The position numbers were made by a program, and so were the translations under genes. Source: Osmia lignaria lignaria (Eukaryota > Arthropoda > Insecta > Hymenoptera > Megachilidae). Taken from it: a stretch of 64,000 nt of DNA. The DNA lies in NCBI RefSeq assembly GCF_051020975.1, contig NC_135034.1, positions 744,001 through 808,000 of the forward strand, given 5' to 3'. This document shows positions 1 through 15,681 of this stretch, piece by piece. Below the pieces are notes generated by a model, which was not told the origin of the DNA, made no database searches, and saw only the letters and a program-made list of their open reading frames with translations. Positions within the stretch are counted from its first letter, which is position 1. Each line of letters opens with the position of its first letter.

Positions 1-3000
1 TAATGTTATATACTAATCCCTGCCCACAGATCAATGTATATTTAATAGCGATATCATTATTACTATATCTACATTAGATATAATGTTATATACTGATCCC
101 TGCCCACAGTTCAATGTACCTATACTTAATAACAATATCATTAGTACTATATCCACATCATATATAATGTAATATACCGATTCCTTCCCACAGATCAACG
201 TAGATTTAATAACATCATTCATACTATATCAACACTAGGTATAATGTAATATAGTGATTACATCCCACAGATCAAGGTACATTTAATAACAACATCATTC
301 ATACTATATCTACATTGGATATAATGTATTATACTGGTCCCTTCCCACAGATCAAGGTGCCTACATTTAATAACAACATCATTCATACTATATCTTCATT
401 GGATATAATGTAATATACTGATCCCTTCCCACAGGTCAATGTACATACAATAGCAAAATCGTTATTACTATATCTACATTAGGTATAATGTAATGTATTT
501 ACTACATCCTACAGATCATTGTACATTTAATAAGATCATTCATGCTATAGCTAAATTGGATATAATGTAATATACTCACCCCTTCCCACAGATCAAGGTA
601 CCTACATTTAATAACAATATCATTATTACTACATCTACATTAGATATAATGCAATATACGGATTCCTTCCCACAGATCAATGTACATTTAATAACAACAT
701 CATTCATACTATAACTACATTGGATATAATGTAATATACTGATCCCTCCCCACAGATCAATGTACATTTTATAACAACATCATTCATACTATATCTACAT
801 TCGATATAATGTAATATACTGATCCCTTCCCATACGTCAATGTACATATAATAGCAAAATCGTTATTACTATATCTACATTAGGTATAATGTAATATACT
901 GATCCCTGCCCACAGATCAATGTACCTACATTTAATAACAATATCATTAGTACTACGTCCACATTACATATAATGTAGTATACTGATTCCTTCTCACAGA
1001 TCAGTGTAGATTTAATAACAACATCCTTCATACTATATCAACACCAGGTATAATGTAATATACTGATCCCTTCCCACAGACCAAGGTGCCTACATTTAGT
1101 AACAATATCATTATTACTATATCTACATTAGATATAATGTAATATCCTGATCCCTGCCCACCGGTCAATGTACATTTAATAACAACATCGTTCATACTAT
1201 ATCCACATTAGGTATAATGTAATATAGTGACTACGTCCCACAGATCAATGTACCTACATTTAATAACATTATCATTAATACTATATCTACATGAGACATA
1301 ATGATATATACTAATCCCTGCCCACAGATCAATGTATATTTAATAGCGATATCATTATTACTATATCTACATTAGATATAATGTTATATACTGATCCCTG
1401 CCCACAGTTCAATGTTCCTATACTTAATAACAATATCATTAGTACTATATCCACATCATATATAATGTAATATACTGATTCCTTCCCACAGATCAACGTA
1501 GATTTAATAACAACATCATTCATACAATATCAACACTAGGTATAATGTAATATAGTGATTACATCCCACAGATCAAGGTACATTTTATAACAACATCGTT
1601 CATACTATATCTACGGTGGATATAATGTAATATACTGATCCCTTCCCATAGACCAAGGTGCCTACATTTAGTAACAATATCATTCATACTATATCAACAC
1701 TAGGTATAATGTAATATAGTGATTACATCCCACAGATCAAGGTACATTTTATAACAACATCGTTCATACTATATCTACATTGGATATAATGTAATATAAT
1801 GATCCCTTCCCACAGACCAAGGTGCCTACATTTAGTAACAATATCATTATTACTATAACTACATTAGATATAATGTTATATACTGATCCCTGCCCACAGT
1901 TCATTGTACCTATACTTAATAACAATATCATTAGTAGTATATCCACATCATATATAATGTAATATACTGATTCCTTCCCACAGATCAACGTAGATTTAAT
2001 AACAACATCATTCATACTATATCAACACTAGGTATAATGTAATATAGTGATTACATCCCACAGATCAAGGTACATTTTATAACAACATCGTTCATACTAT
2101 ATCTACATTGGATATAATATAATATACTGATCCCTTCCGACAGATCAATGTACATTTAGTAACACCATCATTCATACTATATCTACACTGGATATAATAC
2201 AATATACGGATTCCTCCCCACAGATCAATGTACATTTTATAACAACATCATTCATACTATATCTACATTGGATATAATGTAATATACTGATCCCTTCCCA
2301 TACATCAATGTACATATAATAGCAAAATCGTTATTACTATATCTACATTACGTATAATGTAATATACTGATCCCTGCTCACAGATCATTGTACCTATATT
2401 TAATAACAATATCCTTAGTACTATATCCACATTACACATAATGTAATATACTGATTCCTTCCCACAGATCAACGTACATTTAATAACAACAGCATTCATA
2501 CTATATCAACACTGGGTATAACGTAATATAGTGATTACATCCCACAGATCAAGGTACCCACATTTAATAACAATATCATTAGTGCTACGTCCACATTACA
2601 TATAATGTAGTATACTGATTCCTTCTCACAGATCAGTGTAGATTTAATAACACCATCATTCATACTATATCTACACGAGGTATAATGTAATATAGTGATT
2701 ACATCCCACAGATCAATGTACATATAACAACAACATCATTCATACTATATCTACATTGGATATAATGTAATATACTGATCCCTGCCCACCGGTCAATGTA
2801 CATTTAATAACAACATCATTCATACTATATCTACACGAGGTATAATGTAATATAGTGATTACGTCCCACAGATCAATGTACATATAACAACAACATCATT
2901 CATACTATATCTACATTGGATATAATGTAATATACTGATCCCTTCCCACAGGTCAATGTACATACAATAGCAAAATCTTTATTACTATATCTACATTAGG

Positions 3001-6000
3001 TATAATGTAATGTATTCACTACATCCTACAGATCATTGTACATTTAATAACATCATTCATGCTATAGCTAAGTTGGATATAATGTAATATACTGATCCTT
3101 TCCCACAGATCAAGGTAGCTACATTTAATAACATTATCATTAATACTATATCTACATGAGATATAATGTTATATACTAATCCCTGCCCACAGATCAATGT
3201 ATATTTAATAGCGATATCATTATTACTATATCTACATTAGATATAATGTTATGTACTGATCCCTGCCCACAGTTAAATGTACCTATACTTAATAACAATA
3301 TCATTAGAACTATATCCACATCATAAATAATGTAATATACTGATTCCTTCCCACAGATCAACGTAGATTTAATAACAACATCATTCATACTATATCTGCA
3401 TTGGATATAATGTAATATACTGATCCCTTCCCACAGGTCAATGTACATACAATAGCAAAATCGTTATTACTATATCTACATTAGGTATAATGTAATGTAT
3501 TTACTACATCCTACAGATCATTGTACATTTAATAACATCATTCATGCTATAGCTAAATTGGATATAATGTAATATACTCACCCCTTCCCACAGATCAAGG
3601 TACCTACATTTAATAACAATATCATTATTACTACATCTACATTAGATATAAAGTAATATACTGATCCCTGCCCACAGTTCAATGTACCTATATTTAATAA
3701 TAATATCATTAGTACTATATCCACATCATATATAATGTAATATACTGATTCCTTCCCACAGATCAATGTACATTAACAACAACATCATTCATACTATATC
3801 TACATTGGATATAATGTAATATACTGATCCCTTCCCATACGTCAATGTACATTTAATAACAATATCATTATTACTATATCTACAGTAGATATAATGAAAT
3901 ACACTGATCCCTGCCCACAGATCAATGTACCTACATTTAATAACAATATCATTAGTGCTACGTCCACATTACATATAATGTAGTATACTGATTCCTTCTC
4001 ACAGATCAGTGTAGATTTAATAACAACATCCTTCATACTATATCAACACTAGGTATAATGTAATATACTGATCCCTTCCCACAGACCAAGGTGCCTACAT
4101 TTAGTAACAATATCATTATTACTATATCTACATTAGATATAATGTAATATCCTGATCCCTGCCCACCGGTCAATGTACATTTAATAACAACATCGTTCAT
4201 ACTATATCCACATTAGGTATAATGTAATATAGTGATTACGTCTCACAGATCAATGTACCTACATTTAATAACATTATCATTAATACTATATCTACATGAG
4301 ACATAATGATATATACTAATCCCTGCCCACAGATTAATTTATATTTAATAGCGATATCATTATTACTATATCTACATTAGATATAATGTTATATACTGAT
4401 CCCTGCCCACAGTTCAATGTTCCTATACTTAATAACAATATCATTAGTACTATATCCACATCATATATAATGTAATATACTGATTCCTTCCCACAGATCA
4501 ACGTAGATTTAATAACAACATCATTCATACAATATCAACACTAGGTATAATGTAATATAGTGATTACATCCCACAGATCAAGGTACATTTTATAACAACA
4601 TCGTTCATACTATATCTACGGTGGATATAATGTAATATACTGATCCCTTCCCACAGACCAAGGTGCCTACATTTAGTAACAATATCATTCATACTATATC
4701 AACACTAGGTATAATGTAATATAGTGATTACATCCCACAGATCAAGGTACATTTTATAACAACATCGTTCATACTATATCTACATTGGATATAATGTAAT
4801 ATAATGATCCCTTCCCACAGACCAAGGTGCCTACATTTAGTAACAATATCATTATTACTATAACTACATTAGATATAATGTTATATACTGACCCCTGCCC
4901 ACAGTTCATTGTACCTATACTTAATAACAATATCATTAGTAGTATATCCACATCATATATAATGTAATATACTGATTCCTTCCCACAGATCAACGTAGAT
5001 TTAATAACAACATCATTCATACTATATCAACACTATGTATAATGTAATATAGTGATTACATCCCACAGATCAAGGTACATTTTATAACAACATCGTTCAT
5101 ACTATATCTACATTGGATATAATATAATATACTGATCCCTTCCGACAGATCAATGTACATTTAGTAACACCATCATTCATACTATATCTACACTGGATAT
5201 AATACAATATACGGATTCCTCCCCACAGATCAATGTACATTTTATAACAACATCATTCATACTATATCTACATTGGATATAATGTAATATACTGATCCCT
5301 TCCCATACATCAATGTACATATAATAGCAAAATCGTTATTACTATATCTACATTACGTATAATGTAATATACTGATCCCTGCTCACAGATCATTGTACCT
5401 ATATTTAATAACAATATCCTTAGTACTATATCCACATTACACATAATGTAATATACTGATTCCTTCCCACAGATCAACGTACATTTAATAACAACAGCAT
5501 TCATACTATATCAACACTAGGTATAACGTAATATAGTGATTACATCCCACAGATCAAGGTACATTCAATATCGATATCATTATTACTATATCTACATTAG
5601 ATAAAATGTAATATACTGATCCCTTCCCACAGATGAAGGTGCCTACATTTTGTAACAATATCATTATTACTATATCTTCATTAGATATAATGTATTATAC
5701 TAATCCCTGCCCACAGATCAATGTATATTTAGTAGCGATATCATTATTACTATATCTACATTGGATATAATGTAATATACTGAACCCTCCCCACAGATCA
5801 ATGTACCTACATTTAACAACAATATCATTAGTACTACGTCCACATTGCATATAATGTAATATACTGATTCCTTGCCACAGATCAGTGTACATTTAATAAC
5901 AACATCATTCATTACATATCTATATTGGGTACAATGTAATATAGTGATTACATCCCACAGATTGATGTACATGTAATATCGATATCATTATTACTATATC

Positions 6001-9000
6001 TACATTAGATATAATGTAATATACTGATCCCGGCCCATAGTTCAATGTACCTATATTTAATAACAATATCATTAGTACTATATCCACATCACATATAATG
6101 TAATATACTGATCCCTTCCCACAGATCAATGTACATTTAGTAACACCATCATTCATACTATATCTACACTAGGTATAATGTAACATAGTGATTACATCCC
6201 ACAGATCAATGTACATTTAATAACAACATCATTCATAATATAACTACATTGGATATAATGTAATATACTGATCCCTTCCCACAGATCAATGTACATATAA
6301 CAGCAACATCGTTAGTACTATATCTGCATTAGGTATAATGTAATCTAGTGACTACATCCCACAGATCATTGTACGTTTAATAACACCATCATTCATGCTA
6401 TAGCTAAATTGGCTATAATGTAATATACTCACCCCTTCCCACAGATCAAGGTACCTACATTTAATAACAATATCATTATTACTACATCTACATTAGATAT
6501 AAAGTAATATACTGATCCCTGCCCACAGTTCAATGTACCTATATTTAATAATAATATCATTAGTACTATATCCACATCATATATAATGTAATATACTGAT
6601 TCCTTCCCACAGATCAATGTGCATTAACAACAACATCATTCATGCTATAGCTAAATTGGATATAATGTAATATACTGATCCCTGCCCACAGTTCAATGTA
6701 ACTATATTTAATAACAATATCATTAGTACTATATCCACATCATATATAATGTAATATACTGATTCCTTCCCACAGATCAATGTACATTTAACAACCGCAT
6801 CATTCATACTATGTCTACATTGGATATAATGTAATATACTGTTCCCTTCCCACAGATCAATGTACATATAATAACAATATCATTATTACTATAACTACAC
6901 TAGATATAATGTAATATACTGATTCCTTCCCTCAGATCAATGTACATTTAATATCGATATCATTATTACTATTTCTACATTAGATATAATGTAATATACT
7001 GATCCCTTCCCACAGATCAATGTACCTACATTTAATAACAATACCATTAGTACTACGTCCACATTACATATAATGTAGTATACTGATTCCTTCTCTCAGA
7101 TCAGTGTAGATTTAATAACAACATCCTTCATACTATATCAACACTAGGTATAATGTAATATACTGATCCCTTCCCACAGACCAAGGTGCCTACATTTAGT
7201 AACAATATCATTATTACTATATCTACATTAGATATAATGTAATATACTGATCCCTGCCCACCGGTCAATGTACATTTAATAACAACATCGTTCATACTAT
7301 ATCCACATTAGGTATAATGTAATATAGTGATTACGTCCCACAGATCAATGTACCTACATTTAATAACAATATCCTTAGTACTATATCCACATTACACATA
7401 ATGTAATATACTGATTCCTTCCCACAGATCAATGTACATTTAACAACGACATCATTCGTACTATATCTACATTGGATATAATGTAATATACTGATCCCTT
7501 CCCACAGATCAATGTACCTACATTTAATAACAATATCCTTAGTACTATATCCACATCACACATAATGTAATATACTGATTCCTTCCCACAGAACAATGTA
7601 CATTTAATAACCCCATCATTCATACTATATCTACACGAGGTATAATGTAATATAGTGATTACATCCCCCATATCAATGTACATATAACAACAACATCATT
7701 CATACTATATCTACATTGGATATAATGTAATATACTGATCCCTTCCCACAGGTCAATGTACATATAATAGTATAATTGTTATTACTATATCTACATTAGG
7801 TATAAGTTAATGTATCTACTACATCCTACAGATCATTGTACATTTCATAACATCATTCATGCTATAGCTAAATTGGCTATAATGTAATATACTCACCCCT
7901 TCCCACAGATCAAGGTACCTACATTTAATAACAATATCATTATTACTACATCTACATTAGATATAAAGTAATATACTGATCCCTGCCCACAGTTCAATGT
8001 ACCTATATTTAATAATAATATCATTAGTACTATATCCACATCATATATAATGTAATATACTGATTCCTTCCCACAGATCAATGTACATTAACAACAACAT
8101 CATTCATGCTATAGCTAAATTGGATATAATGTAATATACTGATCCCTGCCCAGCGATCAATGTACATTTAATAACAACATCGTTCATACTATATCCACAT
8201 TAGGTATAATGTAATATAGTGATTACGTCCCACAGATCAATGTACCTACATTTAATAACAATATCCTTAGTACTATACCCACATTACACATAATGTAATA
8301 TACTGATTCCTTCCCACAGATCAATGTACATTTAACAACAACATCATTCATACTATATCTACAATGGATATAATGTAATATACTGATCCCTGCCCATAGT
8401 TCAAGGTACCTATATTTAATAACAATATCATTAGTACTATATCCACATCACATATAATGTAATATACTGATTCCTTCCCACAGATCAATGTACATTTAAT
8501 AACAACATTATTCATACTATATCTACACTAGGTATAATGTAACATAGTGATTACATCCCACAGATCAATGTACACTTAAAAACAACATCATTCATACTAT
8601 AACTACATTGGATATAATGTAATATACTGATCCCTTCCCACAGATCAAGGTATCTACATTTAATAACAACATCATTATTACTATATATACACTAGATATA
8701 ATGCAATATACGGATTCCTTCCCACAGATCAATGTACATTTAATAACAACATCATTCATACTATATCTGCATTGGATATAATGTAATATACTGATCCCTT
8801 CCCACAGGTCAATGTACATACAATAGCAAAATCGTTATTACTATATCTACATTAGGTATAATGTAATGTATTTACTACATCCTACAGATCATTGTACATT
8901 TAATAAGATCATTCATGCTATAGCTAAATTGGATATAATGTAATATACTCACCCCTTCCCACAGATCAAGGTAGCTACATTTAATAACATTATCATTAAT

Positions 9001-9019
9001 ACTATATCTACATGAGATA
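1..9019. repeat. Type I satellite, 9,019-bp higher-order unit (copy 1)
   Basis: This stretch is wholly tandem satellite. Monomers of about 77-84 bp share the core 'acaatatcattagtactata', a dyad near 'gatataatgta', and a 'ccttcccacagatcaatgtac' box. Variants include 'aacaacatcattcatactat', 'tagtgattacatcccacag' and a 4-bp insertion giving 'gtacctacattt'. Position 1 recurs at 9,020 and again at 15,682 and 39,086, which defines a 9,019-bp higher-order period. The unit starts outside the window, so its true phase is unknown. Short open frames occur on the minus strand, but they are by-products of the repeat; I see no gene here. Confidence 0.93.
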
Positions 9020-12000
9020 TAATGTTATATACTAATCCCTGCCCACAGATCAATGTATATTTAATAGCGATATCATTATTACTATATCTACATTAGATAT
9101 AATGTTATATACTGATCCCTGCCCACAGTTCAATGTACCTATACTTAATAACAATATCATTAGTACTATATCCACATCATATATAATGTAATATACCGAT
9201 TCCTTCCCACAGATCAACGTAGATTTAATAACATCATTCATACTATATCAACACTAGGTATAATGTAATATAGTGATTACATCCCACAGATCAAGGTACA
9301 TTTAATAACAACATCATTCATACTATATCTACATTGGATATAATGTATTATACTGGTCCCTTCCCACAGATCAAGGTGCCTACATTTAATAACAACATCA
9401 TTCATACTATATCTTCATTGGATATAATGTAATATACTGATCCCTTCCCACAGGTCAATGTACATACAATAGCAAAATCGTTATTACTATATCTACATTA
9501 GGTATAATGTAATGTATTTACTACATCCTACAGATCATTGTACATTTAATAAGATCATTCATGCTATAGCTAAATTGGATATAATGTAATATACTCACCC
9601 CTTCCCACAGATCAAGGTACCTACATTTAATAACAATATCATTATTACTACATCTACATTAGATATAATGCAATATACGGATTCCTTCCCACAGATCAAT
9701 GTACATTTAATAACAACATCATTCATACTATAACTACATTGGATATAATGTAATATACTGATCCCTCCCCACAGATCAATGTACATTTTATAACAACATC
9801 ATTCATACTATATCTACATTCGATATAATGTAATATACTGATCCCTTCCCATACGTCAATGTACATATAATAGCAAAATCGTTATTACTATATCTACATT
9901 AGGTATAATGTAATATACTGATCCCTGCCCACAGATCAATGTACCTATACTTAATAACAATATCATTAGAACTATATCCACATCATAAATAATGTAATAT
10001 ACTGATTCCTTCCCACAGATCAACGTAGATTTAATAACAACATCATTCATACTATATCTGCATTGGATATAATGTAATATACTGATCCCTTCCCACAGGT
10101 CAATGTACATACAATAGCAAAATCGTTATTACTATATCTACATTAGGTATAATGTAATGTATTTACTACATCCTACAGATCATTGTACATTTAATAACAT
10201 CATTCATGCTATAGCTAAATTGGATATAATGTAATATACTCACCCCTTCCCACAGATCAAGGTACCTACATTTAATAACAATATCATTATTACTACATCT
10301 ACATTAGATATAAAGTAATATACTGATCCCTGCCCACAGTTCAATGTACCTATATTTAATAATAATATCATTAGTACTATATCCACATCATATATAATGT
10401 AATATACTGATTCCTTCCCACAGATCAATGTACATTAACAACAACATCATTCATACTATATCTACATTGGATATAATGTAATATACTGATCCCTTCCCAT
10501 ACGTCAATGTACATTTAATAACAATATCATTATTACTATATCTACAGTAGATATAATGAAATACACTGATCCCTGCCCACAGATCAATGTACCTACATTT
10601 AATAACAATATCATTAGTGCTACGTCCACATTACATATAATGTAGTATACTGATTCCTTCTCACAGATCAGTGTAGATTTAATAACAACATCCTTCATAC
10701 TATATCAACACTAGGTATAATGTAATATACTGATCCCTTCCCACAGACCAAGGTGCCTACATTTAGTAACAATATCATTATTACTATATCTACATTAGAT
10801 ATAATGTAATATCCTGATCCCTGCCCACCGGTCAATGTACATTTAATAACAACATCGTTCATACTATATCCACATTAGGTATAATGTAATATAGTGATTA
10901 CGTCTCACAGATCAATGTACCTACATTTAATAACATTATCATTAATACTATATCTACATGAGACATAATGATATATACTAATCCCTGCCCACAGATTAAT
11001 TTATATTTAATAGCGATATCATTATTACTATATCTACATTAGATATAATGTTATATACTGATCCCTGCCCACAGTTCAATGTTCCTATACTTAATAACAA
11101 TATCATTAGTACTATATCCACATCATATATAATGTAATATACTGATTCCTTCCCACAGATCAACGTAGATTTAATAACAACATCATTCATACAATATCAA
11201 CACTAGGTATAATGTAATATAGTGATTACATCCCACAGATCAAGGTACATTTTATAACAACATCGTTCATACTATATCTACGGTGGATATAATGTAATAT
11301 ACTGATCCCTTCCCACAGACCAAGGTGCCTACATTTAGTAACAATATCATTCATACTATATCAACACTAGGTATAATGTAATATAGTGATTACATCCCAC
11401 AGATCAAGGTACATTTTATAACAACATCGTTCATACTATATCTACATTGGATATAATGTAATATAATGATCCCTTCCCACAGACCAAGGTGCCTACATTT
11501 AGTAACAATATCATTATTACTATAACTACATTAGATATAATGTTATATACTGACCCCTGCCCACAGTTCATTGTACCTATACTTAATAACAATATCATTA
11601 GTAGTATATCCACATCATATATAATGTAATATACTGATTCCTTCCCACAGATCAACGTAGATTTAATAACAACATCATTCATACTATATCAACACTATGT
11701 ATAATGTAATATAGTGATTACATCCCACAGATCAAGGTACATTTTATAACAACATCGTTCATACTATATCTACATTGGATATAATATAATATACTGATCC
11801 CTTCCGACAGATCAATGTACATTTAGTAACACCATCATTCATACTATATCTACACTGGATATAATACAATATACGGATTCCTCCCCACAGATCAATGTAC
11901 ATTTTATAACAACATCATTCATACTATATCTACATTGGATATAATGTAATATACTGATCCCTTCCCATACATCAATGTACATATAATAGCAAAATCGTTA

Positions 12001-15000
12001 TTACTATATCTACATTACGTATAATGTAATATACTGATCCCTGCTCACAGATCATTGTACCTATATTTAATAACAATATCCTTAGTACTATATCCACATT
12101 ACACATAATGTAATATACTGATTCCTTCCCACAGATCAACGTACATTTAATAACAACAGCATTCATACTATATCAACACTAGGTATAACGTAATATAGTG
12201 ATTACATCCCACAGATCAAGGTACATTCAATATCGATATCATTATTACTATATCTACATTAGATAAAATGTAATATACTGATCCCTTCCCACAGATGAAG
12301 GTGCCTACATTTTGTAACAATATCATTATTACTATATCTTCATTAGATATAATGTATTATACTAATCCCTGCCCACAGATCAATGTATATTTAGTAGCGA
12401 TATCATTATTACTATATCTACATTGGATATAATGTAATATACTGAACCCTCCCCACAGATCAATGTACCTACATTTAACAACAATATCATTAGTACTACG
12501 TCCACATTGCATATAATGTAATATACTGATTCCTTGCCACAGATCAGTGTACATTTAATAACAACATCATTCATTACATATCTATATTGGGTACAATGTA
12601 ATATAGTGATTACATCCCACAGATTGATGTACATGTAATATCGATATCATTATTACTATATCTACATTAGATATAATGTAATATACTGATCCCGGCCCAT
12701 AGTTCAATGTACCTATATTTAATAACAATATCATTAGTACTATATCCACATCACATATAATGTAATATACTGATCCCTTCCCACAGATCAATGTACATTT
12801 AGTAACACCATCATTCATACTATATCTACACTAGGTATAATGTAACATAGTGATTACATCCCACAGATCAATGTACATTTAATAACAACATCATTCATAA
12901 TATAACTACATTGGATATAATGTAATATACTGATCCCTTCCCACAGATCAATGTACATATAACAGCAACATCGTTAGTACTATATCTGCATTAGGTATAA
13001 TGTAATCTAGTGACTACATCCCACAGATCATTGTACGTTTAATAACACCATCATTCATGCTATAGCTAAATTGGCTATAATGTAATATACTCACCCCTTC
13101 CCACAGATCAAGGTACCTACATTTAATAACAATATCATTATTACTACATCTACATTAGATATAAAGTAATATACTGATCCCTGCCCACAGTTCAATGTAC
13201 CTATATTTAATAATAATATCATTAGTACTATATCCACATCATATATAATGTAATATACTGATTCCTTCCCACAGATCAATGTGCATTAACAACAACATCA
13301 TTCATGCTATAGCTAAATTGGATATAATGTAATATACTGATCCCTGCCCACAGTTCAATGTAACTATATTTAATAACAATATCATTAGTACTATATCCAC
13401 ATCATATATAATGTAATATACTGATTCCTTCCCACAGATCAATGTACATTTAACAACCGCATCATTCATACTATGTCTACATTGGATATAATGTAATATA
13501 CTGTTCCCTTCCCACAGATCAATGTACATATAATAACAATATCATTATTACTATAACTACACTAGATATAATGTAATATACTGATTCCTTCCCTCAGATC
13601 AATGTACATTTAATATCGATATCATTATTACTATTTCTACATTAGATATAATGTAATATACTGATCCCTTCCCACAGATCAATGTACCTACATTTAATAA
13701 CAATACCATTAGTACTACGTCCACATTACATATAATGTAGTATACTGATTCCTTCTCTCAGATCAGTGTAGATTTAATAACAACATCCTTCATACTATAT
13801 CAACACTAGGTATAATGTAATATACTGATCCCTTCCCACAGACCAAGGTGCCTACATTTAGTAACAATATCATTATTACTATATCTACATTAGATATAAT
13901 GTAATATACTGATCCCTGCCCACCGGTCAATGTACATTTAATAACAACATCGTTCATACTATATCCACATTAGGTATAATGTAATATAGTGATTACGTCC
14001 CACAGATCAATGTACCTACATTTAATAACAATATCCTTAGTACTATATCCACATTACACATAATGTAATATACTGATTCCTTCCCACAGATCAATGTACA
14101 TTTAACAACGACATCATTCGTACTATATCTACATTGGATATAATGTAATATACTGATCCCTTCCCACAGATCAATGTACCTACATTTAATAACAATATCC
14201 TTAGTACTATATCCACATCACACATAATGTAATATACTGATTCCTTCCCACAGAACAATGTACATTTAATAACCCCATCATTCATACTATATCTACACGA
14301 GGTATAATGTAATATAGTGATTACATCCCCCATATCAATGTACATATAACAACAACATCATTCATACTATATCTACATTGGATATAATGTAATATACTGA
14401 TCCCTTCCCACAGGTCAATGTACATATAATAGTATAATTGTTATTACTATATCTACATTAGGTATAAGTTAATGTATCTACTACATCCTACAGATCATTG
14501 TACATTTCATAACATCATTCATGCTATAGCTAAATTGGCTATAATGTAATATACTCACCCCTTCCCACAGATCAAGGTACCTACATTTAATAACAATATC
14601 ATTATTACTACATCTACATTAGATATAAAGTAATATACTGATCCCTGCCCACAGTTCAATGTACCTATATTTAATAATAATATCATTAGTACTATATCCA
14701 CATCATATATAATGTAATATACTGATTCCTTCCCACAGATCAATGTACATTAACAACAACATCATTCATGCTATAGCTAAATTGGATATAATGTAATATA
14801 CTGATCCCTGCCCAGCGATCAATGTACATTTAATAACAACATCGTTCATACTATATCCACATTAGGTATAATGTAATATAGTGATTACGTCCCACAGATC
14901 AATGTACCTACATTTAATAACAATATCCTTAGTACTATACCCACATTACACATAATGTAATATACTGATTCCTTCCCACAGATCAATGTACATTTAACAA

Positions 15001-15681
15001 CAACATCATTCATACTATATCTACAATGGATATAATGTAATATACTGATCCCTGCCCATAGTTCAAGGTACCTATATTTAATAACAATATCATTAGTACT
15101 ATATCCACATCACATATAATGTAATATACTGATTCCTTCCCACAGATCAATGTACATTTAATAACAACATTATTCATACTATATCTACACTAGGTATAAT
15201 GTAACATAGTGATTACATCCCACAGATCAATGTACACTTAAAAACAACATCATTCATACTATAACTACATTGGATATAATGTAATATACTGATCCCTTCC
15301 CACAGATCAAGGTATCTACATTTAATAACAACATCATTATTACTATATATACACTAGATATAATGCAATATACGGATTCCTTCCCACAGATCAATGTACA
15401 TTTAATAACAACATCATTCATACTATATCTGCATTGGATATAATGTAATATACTGATCCCTTCCCACAGGTCAATGTACATACAATAGCAAAATCGTTAT
15501 TACTATATCTACATTAGGTATAATGTAATGTATTTACTACATCCTACAGATCATTGTACATTTAATAAGATCATTCATGCTATAGCTAAATTGGATATAA
15601 TGTAATATACTCACCCCTTCCCACAGATCAAGGTAGCTACATTTAATAACATTATCATTAATACTATATCTACATGAGATA
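9020..15681. repeat. Type I satellite, shortened 6,662-bp higher-order unit (copy 2)
   Basis: Bases from 9,020 match 1 onward (offset 9,019) until about 9,938-9,949, inside 'aatgtaccta'. There the sequence jumps to the equivalent of 3,288 and stays at offset 6,662. Copy 2 therefore lacks the 2,357 bp corresponding to about 931-3,287. The 10-bp tract at the junction is shared by both parental monomers, as expected for an in-register unequal exchange. The rest looks nearly identical to copy 1 by eye. No gene is seen. Confidence 0.9.
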
